A stretch of 64,000 bases of DNA from Symsagittifera roscoffensis. Taxonomy: Eukaryota; Xenacoelomorpha; Acoela; Convolutidae. Shown piece by piece: positions 8,929 through 21,100 of the stretch. Position numbers and translations under genes: made by a program. Below the pieces are notes generated by a model. That model did no database searches, was not told the DNA's origin, and worked only from the letters and a program-made list of their open reading frames with translations. The number at the start of each line of letters is the position of its first letter. Position 1 is the stretch's first letter. Where the stretch lies: positions 15,817,006-15,881,005 of the forward strand of contig NC_087063.1 of assembly GCF_963678635.1 (NCBI RefSeq), in the 5' to 3' direction.

Positions 8929-9572
8929 AAATAAAACTTATCGACAGCCCAATAGTCACGAACATGGAACAATTGGACGAGATTTCAAAACCAATCGCCG
9001 ACGGAATGAAACTTTTGAAACCAACCTTAACAGAGAAACTCGAAAGCTATGTACCAATAAAACTTTCACTGACACTGACCGTCATAGTTTTCATCGGAAG
9101 CACACTACTCCAGTGTTTGTGCACTTATCTTTTTCATCGATTCAAAGCAGTTCGAGACATAACCCCACAATTTCTAAAGACCGCTTATGGAGATATACGA
9201 ATAAAGCCAGTAGTCGCAATGGACATTGATGAACGCGACAGAGATGAAAAAACAGCTAGACTTATGGAAACACGAGCGGAATGGCAGAATAAATACACGA
9301 TTCTAGACGTAATTGACGACACGATTGCAGTACCACAACATCACAGACAGATGGAGGATGCAGTACTAAACGACGAGACACTATCAATGCAGGGAAGCAG
9401 AATAGACATGAATAGAACGAGATCAATGGGCGAAATCTCAACAACATCACACCAAGGAAAGACTTCACGAAACTACAGCGGAGGAATGAAACTGACTCCT
9501 AATACAGGAATCTTAGGTGTGAAACCTCCTTCTATCCAAATAGGAGCTCAATACAACGAGGAGACGACCTGA
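8916..9572 (+). pseudogene. Envelope-like glycoprotein, membrane anchor and cytoplasmic tail segment
   Basis: Frame returns to 0, overlapping the end of the middle segment by a few codons. It carries one transmembrane helix (about residues 50-73 of this ORF, LTVIVFIGSTLLQCLCTYLF) followed by a long, charged tail of about 145 residues rich in Asp, Glu, Arg and Thr. The start shown has no ATG and is only the beginning of the open frame. With the two upstream segments this completes signal peptide, cleavage site, ectodomain and anchor in the expected order, split by two frame changes. Confidence 0.62.
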
Positions 9573-10612
9573 AGTATAGGAAGACTGAGATGCGAATAAG
9601 TTGCCATTTCATCTTTCATTACTGACACTGATTATATCATTTAATTGACCATGACGTTCCCAAACATTGATTCTATGACTCAAGTGGTGGCTTAATTGTA
9701 ACCTGAATCTCATAAGTGCTAGCAGCACTATTTATTTTCCCTGAACTCAAGTTCTAATTTAAACTTACCTGTTTAACCTTAATTTTATACATTTGTGAAG
9801 TTAAAATTTCTTTAATACACAATTCGTGTATGTAAATTTGATAACAGAACCAATCCATTTGAGTGTATATAGTTTAAAACCTTTATTTTATGCACATTTG
9901 GTGTACATCAACCAGCTTTAACCCTGTGCCTAACCTAATTTAAAGCCGGTTTAGTTTGTTATTTACCCATTTATAAAAGTAAATTTATAGAAAATTTATT
10001 GAGTTAAATTGATTTAAAATTATTGAAATTGAATTATACCGTATAACTTTTAATTCGTTCCTAAAATTTATTATGCTTTTAACATTGCAGTTTCCCTTTG
10101 AAATGCAACTAAATGAAATTACTACAGTTTGAAGTTAGAAACTCACCAAATTTTATGTAGATACTGTATTTAAATTGTAACCCCGATGCTAATAACAGTC
10201 GCCAGGAAATAATTCGACAGTGTAAGTGTAGCGTACCCATAAATGGCACGCTATTGATAGCCATGAAATAAGTGCTATATTAGAAATTGATGTCATAAAT
10301 TATTAATGTTAAAATCCCAAGCATGCAGTTGAACAAGTTAGTGTTTATTAAAAGTAAATAGTGAGTTATTAGTTGGGACATATTATTGAATATCGAGCTA
10401 GCTGAAAGTAATAAAGTTTACTAACAAAAGTTAAATTCAAACAGCTGAGAAAGTGATAGAGATAGAATCCATGCTGTCGGGGCCCATGCGTCCGTATTGA
10501 GATACTGCTAAATCAACTCCAGTTAATAACATGCAATAACATCTAGAAACCATGCGGGTTAATTAATAAAAGCAGTGCATTACATCAATCTACCATTTGT
10601 TGGTTTCCTTAG
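9573..10612 (+). other. Element 3' end and DCTN6 intron sequence; candidate 3' LTR
   Basis: About 1 kb without ORFs between env and the first visible DCTN6 exon. Purine-rich GGAAGACTGAGATG at about 9579-9592 could be a polypurine tract; TATAAAAG (9972-9979) and AATAAA (10565-10570) could be U3 and R signals. A small hairpin (ATACAC/GTGTAT, 9815-9831) is present. The matching 5' LTR is outside the window, so neither LTR borders nor a target duplication can be assigned. Confidence 0.35.
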
Positions 10613-11770
10613 GTACTCAAGTTTGCGCAGATGCAGAACTGAAGGGAGAGATATCGATTGGGCAGAGGTGTTTCGTCCACCCGAAAGCCAGGATTATAGC
10701 AGAGGCGGGACCCATCATAATGGGCGATGGAAACATGATTGAAGAGCAAGCATTGATCATAAATGAGTTAGTAAAACTTATTTATATTATAGATCAGCAG
10801 ACCAAGGCCTACCCCGTAATCTATTGGGTTGAGCTTAACTGAGCTGTGCCGCACTTCTAGGTGATCATTTTGCAAATAGCAGTGAACGTGTGATTTCGAA
10901 CCCGGAATCATTTGATTGCAATCTTATGAAGTATCCGTATGAAGTGAAATTGCTCACTTAACGGTCTTTTTATAGATTGTATCAATTTTGGGATCTCAAA
11001 TTGAGTCAGTCACTCATTGATTGACTGACTCAATTTTTTCTTGCTTCAAATGAAGCATTTTTCTTGCTTCATTTTTTCATCGAAAATGCGCTGTCTATAA
11101 ACGAAAGTGCAAATCGCACAAAAAATTGTGATCGACTTCTAATTGATTTTAAATATCATTATCAGCGGAATAAAAAATTAACTATTGGCCAAGGTTTCGG
11201 TTTTTTGTTTCCTAAGATAATTGTTTCTTTACAACGCGGAAATTCTAACTTCTCAAAACTTTCAGTCATTTTTTGGTCTCCTTGATTTCATCTTGAGCGT
11301 TCAACTTTTTTTGGCTGTTTCATGGAATCTTTTAGAATACTTTCGGAATTTGAAATTATTGCAGATTCGATACAACAGAAAAATCTAGCGGAGGGCCGAT
11401 GGATCGGCAGATCATGTACATAGGCTCCAACAACATGTTCGAGATAGGAACAACCGTCAAGAGTAAAAAGATAGGCGACAACAATGTATTCGAATGCAAG
11501 AGTTTCATAGGCAAAAATGTCGAAGTTTCAAGCGGGTGCACAATTGGAGCGTTATGTTGTGTAATGTGTAGAGATAGATTACCAGAGAATTGTGTGATTT
11601 ATGGTCAAGATAGGCTAAGAAGGATAGCGGCTGAAAGACCTCAGAATCCGAATGTCCTCTACGAGTATTTATCACACGTGGCACCTAAGTTTCACAATAT
11701 GAAAAGAAGCTCGAAAAGTCAAAGCAGCAGCAGTAGTGCGGCCGCTGCGCAGAAAACTCCGACTCAATAA
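10613..11770 (+). CDS. DCTN6: Dynactin subunit 6 (p27), first exon missing
   Basis: Exons are 10613-10766 and 11365-11770. Junctions TTTCCTTAG|GT, GA|GTTAGT and TTGCAG|AT keep one frame. The first visible exon gives [10 protein letters not shown]...[29 protein letters not shown]. The second gives [30 protein letters not shown] and [10 protein letters not shown]. These hexapeptide-type turns form the left-handed beta helix of DCTN6, which sits in the pointed-end complex of dynactin and helps link dynein to cargo. About 186 residues are seen against about 190 in human; roughly the first 14 residues must lie on an upstream exon. The C-terminus ends in a Ser/Ala-rich tail. The stop overlaps a poly(A) signal (AATAAA, 11766-11771). 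Exon 1 may lie 5' of the retroelement, putting the element in intron 1. Confidence 0.93.
10998..11036. repeat. Perfect 15-bp inverted repeat (hairpin, 9-nt loop)
   Basis: Arms AAATTGAGTCAGTCA (10998-11012) and its exact complement (11022-11036), loop CTCATTGAT, directly followed by a T-run. It lies in the DCTN6 intron. It could be a small structured RNA, a foldback remnant or a chance palindrome. Confidence 0.8.
11060..11290 (+). repeat. Dispersed non-autonomous repeat, copy in DCTN6 intron
   Basis: Shares the phrases CGAAAGTGCAAATCGCACAA, GATCGACTTCTA, and (T)CAGCGGAATAAAA with copies at about 16185-16375, 16830-16945, 19130-19305, 20095-20185, 22760-22910 and 26280-26375. Ends are not defined. 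Confidence 0.6.
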
Positions 11771-12113
11771 AAACACCCTCTTTAGTTCTGTGTCTTTTAT
11801 TTAGTAGAAAGTATTGGAAATGGGATTAATTGCCTGTTAGAAGAGTTTTTCATTTTTAATATTTCTGGTATCGAAATAATTCAAATATATTTGTTTAGTT
11901 TTGTGATACTAGCCTTAGTGATATTGCATTAAAAAATTTCTAAAAACAATCAAAAGCGATCCATCATTGCTAGAACTCGTGAAGAAAAGTTTTAATTTTC
12001 GTAGCAGCATAAAAAGGCGTTTTTGGTTGGTTTTATATGCATGAAGTTAGTGATCATATTCAGCATGTGCACTTGATATGATGCATTTATCCTTTTTTCA
12101 GATTTGTGTTAGA
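11771..12113. other. Intergenic region DCTN6 to F-box gene with acceptor-like site
   Basis: 343 nt. CCTTTTTTCAG at 12091-12101 lies 12 nt upstream of the next ATG. It is either the acceptor of a 5' UTR intron or a trans-splice acceptor. No other ORF or promoter motif seen. Confidence 0.5.
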
Positions 12114-15100
12114 ATGAATGGGCCTAGAAATACAAAAAGGATACTTAACGAAATGGCGTCGGAGCACAACAGGCTCCAGATGTTGGGAGGTAAACGGAAC
12201 TGGCCGGGTGTGATCAGTAAGGGCATGCTTCTTTTGGACAAAGAATCTCCTTTCTGTCAGCCCTCTTATGTTTTAAGTAACGCTGAAATGAAAAAACGGC
12301 TCAAGAAATTGGAAGAGGAAAAAAATGCAAAGCCTAGTCTGCTATGTTTGCCCAGACATTTTCTAAAGGATGTTTTGAAAAAATTGAGTCCCGAAGACGT
12401 GGCAGTGATATCTCGGACGTGTAGAACTTTGAAGCAGCTGACAGATGAAGGCGGATACAGAGGCAAAGAGGTTTATCTGCATGCAAGAAAAATTAATCGA
12501 TCTCAAATTGTTGATCTTCTGAAAAAGTAGGTCATCTTAGATTTCCGATAAGTCTTTTTAATTACCAATGAAGTAAATACATTTATTCGGGCCGTGTTTT
12601 TTGTTTGATTTATTTACAGCTAAAATTGAGTTTCTCAGGCTCAATTCTAGAGAAAAACAATTCAGATTCCTATGCTCAATCTAATGCTAATTGCTCTCAC
12701 TAGTAACAAATATTAAAATTGCGTGAAAAAAAATTAATTTTATAGATCTAGAATTGAAGCGTCGAATACAAAAATTAGTGCATTGGAAGAAGCATAGAAT
12801 ATTCCGACCACTGTAACCTTCGCATAAAATAACGCTAAAATTTCTTTCAATATTAAAGCGAAATTGCTTGATGAAGCGTAAATTACTTATATTATCAAGT
12901 TTTTTCAGGTGGAATAAGCGTTATCTTAAGACAAAAATACTAACAGTTTTTGCTTTCTTTCTACATTGTTTTCATTAATTTTGTATTTAACAACATTTAT
13001 ATGTATATAGATGATTGTTCTTATATATCTTTGGTGTACGCTTCTACTAGGTTGTCATAAAACCATTTTATTTTTTGAGACGCTTTGGAATTTTTTTTTT
13101 ACTTTTTTCAAAAAATTTACTTTTTCTCATAAACTACTATCGATTTCTAAAAAAGTGATGCCAAAAGGAAGTCCGCCTACTATGATTTGTGCCTTCGGAA
13201 TTCCCTAGGCTCTTATTTTTTGAAACTTTTACTTTTCTCAAAAACTACCCTCGGAAGTCGGAGAATTTGCTTTCAATCTTTAATACGTGTTGTGGGAAAC
13301 TCCATCCCTTGTGACTTTTTGACAGTTTTTCAAACTTTTTGATTTTCTCGAAAATTAACCTCCTAAATCTTGGATTTGGGTTTCACTAGGTAGAACGGGT
13401 TGCGGTAAGCTCCACTGCATAAACGGACACGCCCAATGTTTTTTTTTCACGCAAAGTTGTAGCCCTCAAAAGAGTCCCAATTTTTGATTGTTTGACCGTT
13501 TTTTTTAAACACCTCTAAAACAACTCAATCTTATATCAAGGGTTTAATCGAGGCAACAGGTTGTGGGAAGCCTCCTTGCATAAGATGCAACGTCTTAAAA
13601 ACTCTACAAAAAATATGTCTCTGGTAAAATTCTAAAATCACAAAAATTTTCCCGTATACTTTAATAGAGCAACAACTAAGGTTTTGGGGAAGCCCTGTTT
13701 TTTAAATTTTTGAATCCAAGCAAAACCAAAAATTCTCAAATAGCTATTTCTAGCTTTAGCTGGGCTTCTACTTTACAAATCTTTGATGTTTGCTTCTACT
13801 GTTGTCATAAAACAATTTGCTTATAAATACTTAATTCATAGAATTGATTTTTTATATTTTAGTCGGATAATTTAAAAGAGTTTTTTTGTTGCTCTAAATG
13901 TTGGTGGTTTCATCATATTCTCAATAAATTCTTTTTCTACCAGTGGATTTTTTATTACCAAATTTTCAGTAGAATAAAAATATGTGTATGTCCAGTTTTC
14001 TCTCAAATTGTGTTAGTTTTATCGAAAAACAAGAAGAAAAAGAACTTATTTCTCGTCGACAACCAAAATAATTAAACATTTGTTTCAATGTGTACGTTTA
14101 TTTTTCAACGAAATGCACTATTAGACATAAGGCTTGGATTATGTGCACTACTGGCCATCCCCGTATCTTTTTGAGTTAAGTTAATAAAAATTATATAAGG
14201 TCAAAAAATATTTGTTTAAATTTTAAAAATTGCGATAAAAATATAAAATGTGGCAATTAAAATGTTCGAAATAATCACTTGCATTTTGAATCAAACTGGA
14301 TGAAACCTTTTGGACTTATTGATGCTTGTTGTTGCTCTTTTCTGGTCGCCCATGAAAAAATCAAATTTCTGTCTGGAAATCATACAAACAGCAATGTTCG
14401 AAAATTAGAATAATTTTAGGGCTCATTTTTTGTGTTAATAATTGGGAAAAAGAAAAATTTGGACAAAAATATTTTTCGAACAAAATCGGTATTTCAAGAA
14501 AGAATGTGTATCACGTTCAGTTAGTATATTCAACATTTAACAGAAATGAAATGAGGAACAAATGTATCTGCAGTGCTGGTTAGAGTAAAACTCTTCTTTT
14601 TTGCTTGCAGTCAATTTTTCGGCCAAACTTATACAGACACGTTGGATGCGATATTTTGAACTTAACTGATTTGAACATTTTTTGTTATGAAAGCATCTCA
14701 CAAATTAGGTTACTTTCCATCGTATTTAAAGTAATTTTTTCAAAAAAGCGTATCAAATTTAAGTCTTCACAATCCGATGTGTGGAAGATATTTTTCATGT
14801 TGTTTCAGGGAAATAGGCTCATTGACAATATCAATGATCAATACTCCACATGACAACTGCAGTAACGAATTGATACCTGAAGGAACAGTGTTCTCCTACC
14901 TGACCTACTTGAAAATTTTACCTATCTCCTTTTTGAGTCGAAACCAAGAATTGTTTTATGAACAAGTGATCATAGCATGTCCAAATTTGAAGCACTTGAT
15001 TTTGCGTGGATTCAGAACTGTTCCAATTGAAAATGTGTTGTCTGCCATGTCCTGCAAAAATTGTTTATACGATTTGACTATTTTGAACATTGCTGGTTGT

Positions 15101-18100
15101 GAAAATATTGACATTTATGTCTTTTCTCAATTTCTGCAGCTGTGCAATGTACTCGAACGCTTGGATATTAGTGATATTAAAAGCCTCGATAGAGATTCTA
15201 ACTTGAATATGGTTCTCTTCGCGCTTCCGGAAAGTCTGCGTTATCTGAATATGAGGTAATAGGAAATTTATTACACAAGCCAATTTTAGTGAGCGTAATA
15301 GTTATACTACGACTATTCTCTTTTTCTAACCTAGGTCGCAAATATTGGTACCACTTTTGGGGCAGCTTTACGGCTATTTGATAGCATGTGCTTTGACATT
15401 CGAATAGGAATAAGCTATCACAGTTGATACATTCTAAATTCATCAAATGATCCGAAAAAGTTATTTGATTCAAGGAACATAATAATCAAAACTCGATTTC
15501 AGAAATTTTCTAACAATATATCTCGCAGTTTTTTGAAATGCATATTTCACAGATAATGTGGCTTTATATTTTCCAATTTATTACATGCAAAATTAGTCTG
15601 GATGCCTTCAGTTTTTTATGTTACAAACTATTACTAGCAAAATTGTGTCTATTTCTTCTATTTGGTACCTTTTTTGCTGCATAGCATTGGCAATTTGTTA
15701 GCATATGTAGCTGCTTTATTTGTGTCTAATGTTTGCCGGTTGTTTAGCGTTCGTGTCCGAGAGGCAGAGTGCGAGACTCTAATTGTCGGAGTCGCAGGTT
15801 CGAAGCCCATATATAGCGAAGTTCTACTAATTCGAGGCTTATTTTTATCTTTCCTGTTTCACTTAATAAAGCTGTTTTTGTCGTGTTTTCGCTAGTGTTT
15901 GCGAAGCGCAGCTTTGTCTCTGTGTTATTACATGAGACTGATACTATGAAAGTTGCTGAATTACATCTGGGAAATAAAGATTGGTTTGAAAATTGGTGAT
16001 GGATCTCCATTATGTTTTTTAGATTGCATCATTGTTTTTGATTATTGCAAGGATAGTTTTTAATTGTCAATGAAAGAAGTGAAGACAACGCTTTAAGTCG
16101 TGTTTTTGTTTGCTCGGGTTTTTTTTCACGGTATCAATTTGGTTTTTCACGGTATAATTTTTGAGTTCTTTTCAAGTTTAATTCAAATTTCTATTCTAAG
16201 CAGAGCTAAATGGCGAATTTTAATAACAAAAGTGCAATTGGCGCAAAAAACATGGATGATTTTTAGCTTCATTAATCGATTTTGATTTTAAGATTTCCCA
16301 GAGAAAAAACGTACCTGTTGATTCGGTCAGTTTTTCCAAACAATTACTTGGGTTAACTTTTTCAAAAAAAAATGACAATCAAACATATTTTGAAGCTCAA
16401 TGAGTATTTGTATTTTGAAGCTCAATGTACGACGATTTTTTTCTGTCTATTGCTTATTTAATATAGTTAATTGCCCAAGAGTTGTTAGCTGTTATCTGAT
16501 CACTGAGTTGTGTTTAGTGGTTACTCTCATTTTCTGGAGCAACACCTGGCTCCAATGGCAATCAGATGTGGTCAATTAAAGTATCTAATTCTTGCGAACT
16601 GTTCGAGTCTTTTCCTAGCGAATGAAGGATTATACAATCTGCACTCTTTGAAATCACTTGAGTGCGTTCGTTTTGATGAATGTCGACTAATAGAATAGTA
16701 AGTTTAATTTTCAGTAATTTTAGTAATTTAGTTTTTGGAAAAAAATCCATGCTAAAATTTTTATTTTGGAGGTCTGACTCAATTTTTGTTTTCAAGTTCT
16801 TTTCTAATTGGTTCAAAGGAAACTTGCGCTGGTCAATAACAAAAATGCAAATGGCATAAAAGAACGTCATTGACATTAAGTTGCTGCATTAGTGAATTTA
16901 AAGTTGTGGAATTCCTAGCGGAACAATTTTTTTTCTGTTGATACAGATTCCTCATTAAAGTTTTTCTAACGGTAAAACTGTCAATTATTAAAGATCAATG
17001 CAAATCAGAGAGCTTTAAGATTTAAGTGCTTAAAGATTTTCTCCTTCAAACTCGAAAATCAAGTAGTTAACCATAAATTTCGTTTTGCTACTTTCAAGAG
17101 TGTATGGGAAAAGGGAGTTGTAGAGCATTCGCGCTCAATTTTCTTATTATGCAGTTTGAGTAATTTTCTTTTGAGTCTGTACTGTTTGTAGCTCGATTTT
17201 CAATTTGAGCTTTCATATAAGTAAAGTTCCCTAATCAGGACCAGACTTCAGGGTTGCATAAAAATCTGATGTATATTCTTGATTGATTTAAATCTGATTT
17301 TTATTATTTTACCTTGATTTTTTCGATTTTTATTGGAAACGTTTTTGTATCAAGAATCAATTAATTTACGCAAAATTACTGATTCAGCATCCGAAAGAAG
17401 AACATAATGTACCCATATTTTTCTATTCCCAGTCAATTTCTGAGATTGGAATGGATAAATCTGAAAGTGCTGAAAAACTTTTCCAGTTAAAAGTATGCTA
17501 TGAAGAGCTAAGTACGTAACCAATGTAAATACTGCAAGCTGGGTTGTATGTTTACCGGGGCACTCGGCAGGATAACACAAGGGTTGATTTTTTGAATTTT
17601 TATTTTACGATTAAAATCCGATTTAAATCATTGATTCAAATCAAGTTGATTTTAATCATGCATTCCTGCAAGACTTGATTGTCTTGACTGCCTTTACTTT
17701 GTCTGACTTTGCCATACGCAGAATTAAATAAAACTTTCAAAAATGGAAAAACGTTTCATTTGTTATAAGCACCGTCCCCATATGGCAACTCACACGAGCG
17801 TTGGCTATTTTACACCCTCCCGGAATTGTAACCAGTTTTTAATGTTATAAATGTTAAAAAACAGTGCCGAAAATTAAATCGAGATTGAACTCGTAACTAA
17901 ATCATTTAATGATTTATCAGACATGATGCTCTTTCTTGAGAGCTCGTAAAACGAAAGCAAGTTCAGCTGCCTTTTTGTCCCAGTCGGTTTCTGACATCGC
18001 CGTGGACGTAACCGTGAGACGATATTACACAATCAATACCCGCAGAAGACGGTGGCAAGTCGAGAATTTTCGCTGCGACCTGTCCTAGCTCATTTTCACG

Positions 18101-21100
18101 AGGCAATTAGATAGTTAAAAATTGTTAGATGTTAAAAAGTATTAAAAATTCATTATTTTTTAACGTTAAAAAACACTGTTAATTAACATGAGGGTTTTTA
18201 ACATGCCAACCCTGAATCACACTGAATCGAAAATTGAACTCAGGTGAAATGTAGTTTTAATTTCAACTCAAAACAGCAATATTTTTCAGATAGTGTAAAA
18301 AAATCCATCAGAAACATCGTTAAAAGGCTCTCCACTCAGGCTCTCCAATAAAAAGATTGGAATAGTTGAAAACTCTCCTGTGATTTTGGTTTTAACACTT
18401 GCGAGTGCAAGTGTCTTGTAATCTGAAACAAGACTTTTTTTCCCCGTAAACAGCTTTTACAAGAAGTTGAAGGTGCCTTATAAGTGAACTTTAGCAACTT
18501 CGAGACTGCTTCGCACTAGTCTCGGGGTAACGCTTTTGCTTTTTACCGTATGATCTGGGGTATAAGTCCCGGCCGACCTTTTTTCAATATGTATAAAATT
18601 GAAAAAAAAACATGTCCGTTGAAAACTGAATTATCGGAAAAATAAAACAAATTTCTTGACAGCTTTTGGAATTTTTTTGACTTTTATCGAATACTACCCT
18701 GTATTATTTTTTGGTTTTTTGCGCAGTCAAAAATGCTGGTTTTCAGAATCTTCTCTACTCAGCGGCCGCGGCCTTTTTGCAGATATGGTTTTTTAACTTT
18801 TGGCCGTTTTTTTAGAAACTTTTTTACTCTTAATGCACGCAACCTGTTCTTCAGATTGAACCATTCTCAGACTTGTTAGGGTAGTTTCTAAATAGAGTAA
18901 ATAAAAAAGTTTCTACAAAACCAGCGTTTAAGCCGGAGCAATATATCATATAAATGCAGGGTAGTATTCGATGAAAGTTTAAGCATGTTTAAGCTTTTCA
19001 AGAGCAAAAAACGTAGCGAAGACTCTTATGATGCTCTTGCTGATTTTTTTAAGGATAGTTAAAGTTTTGATGCACTTAGGTATAATGCACTTTGTGAGTT
19101 TAATTGAAGTTCATCTGCTGAAAATGACATAAATAGCACTCTCCAAATAGGAACGTGCAAATGGTGCAAAAAAACGTTAACAATTTCTAGTTTCGAAAAT
19201 GGAATTTTTAGATTTCCCAGCGGAATAAAAATTTTACCTATTGATCCAGTTTTTTCAAGTTGGGTTAATTTTATCAAAAAAGCGCCGGTCATAAATCGTT
19301 CTGGAATTTTTTTCTTTTAAATTCGAAAGTTCAGATTTTTCCAGAAAGTCGGTGGTTTTTTATGTTTACTTGCGTTAATTACTCTTTTCCAATTTTCGAT
19401 TTTTGGCTATGTTTTATCCTGCAGAAGAAAATTATTGTCTTTAGGAAGATTTGGTTATAGTAGAAAAACCAATGATGTTTGGGCAAAGTCCAATTTTTGA
19501 AACTTCGCATTCCATCCCGCATCAGTATAAGAAATTACAAAATTATCGACCAGCTACTAATGTGTAAACTTTGATATGATGAGAATTGTAGAAAAATCAA
19601 TTAAGGAAAAAAAGTTATACAAACGAATTGAATCAGTGTAACAGTATAACACGCATCAGTGTAACAAATTCAAAAGCATCAAACAGGTACCTCTAGCTTT
19701 AGCTGGGTCCCTAATTATCTCTTTTATCGAGACATACGAAAATTTTGGCTTACGTTTTTTTTCAACTTGCTATGTTTTTTTTGTTTGTTTTGTATGGCAA
19801 ATAGTGCGAGGCTGCGCTTATTCTCTGTGTGTAAACCTATGATATGGTGAGAATTATAGAAAAATCAAGCAAGAATAGATTAGAAAAACAAATTTGTTTC
19901 ATTTAATTAGTTAGGGTGTTTTTCGAGCAAAAATATTTTCACTCAAATTTAGTTTGTTTTGCGGTTTCACTTATGATCTTTTAATGTGACTTTCAATTTC
20001 ATTGAAAAAAAAAGAAAGTCAAATACGCTCTCATAATAACTGTAATAACTGCACCAAAACGGAACTTAGGTCTTATATCAATGCCAAAAATATTTGCGAA
20101 ATGAAAAATAAAAACAACGGCTATTGATTCAGTTTTCTCAAGTTTGATTAGTTCAATCGAAAAAGCGTCCTTTAAGGTGGATTATTGTTGTTAATACACA
20201 AAATTCGAAAGGCTTACAAAAAGTAGTTTTTTTTTAATTTCCTTAATTTGATTGTGCTTGCGATTAGCTAGCGTCAGGGGCGGATTTAGGGGGGGGGGGG
20301 GGGGCGGGGGGTGGGGCGGACGCCCTCCCTCAGGGATTCGAACCCCTGCCAACCCAAAGGGTCCCCCCTTTGGTACTTTTTAAGAAATCCATTTTTGGCC
20401 GACCGACCCTAAAATTTTTCTAAAGGCGCCTTGGGCGCCAATATATACTAACTTTGAGGGGGAGCGCGCGCCAAAAAAACGCGTTTTTTTTTGTCAAAAT
20501 TTTCCAAAAAGTGCCCAAAAACGGCTTTCTTGACCTGTTTTTTCAAAAAATTGCCTGCGGCGCAGAAAATTTGGCCCAAACAGGGTGGTATTTTTACTGC
20601 TTTGGGAGAGCTCGGAAAATCAATCTGATCGACTTTAAAAAAAAAGGTCGTCAAATTTTTCGAAAATTTTTTGAAATTCCGCCCACCCCCTCGAGAAAAT
20701 CCTAGATCCGCCCCTGGCTAGCGTTATTAAATTAGAGTTTTTTATGAAAAAACTGAATCTTTTCGACAGCTCAGTCCTCAGTTTTTTTCATCAACTTTGT
20801 TAACTCGTCAACTAACAGACATTTTTGAGCATGTTTGCCTTTTCAATACCCAATCTGTTAACACTAGCAGCAGTGTAGTGTATCAGTATAAACCTTCTTT
20901 TTTTCTAACCTAACTCGCAAATAAAAGTGTTCATTGATAGTGTTCACTTATTTGGTGGCATTTTTGCTATGATCACGATCTGTAACATTGGAAGTTTCAT
21001 AACATCTGTTCTTTGCTTTATTTGTGGCTAGAGTTTGTGATTTTTTAAGCGTACGTGGCTGAGTGGTTAGTGCGTTGAAAAAATGCGCAACCGTGGCTGA

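Larger units (their letters stand above)
10767..11364 (+). other. DCTN6 intron with hairpin and dispersed repeat
   Basis: 598-nt intron, GTTAGT...TTGCAG. It contains a perfect 15-bp hairpin (10998-11036) and a copy of a dispersed repeat family (about 11060-11290) also found in later introns. Confidence 0.85.

Noticed and set aside
81-9572. A Maverick/Polinton interpretation (genes on both strands plus integrase)
   Set aside because: The integrase region is of the LTR-retroelement type with pol-like sequence upstream, an F-type envelope follows, and no protein-primed polymerase, packaging ATPase or capsid genes are seen.
20290-20310. G-run as a possible quadruplex regulatory element
   Set aside because: It lies inside the MITE next to its terminus and is explained by that element.
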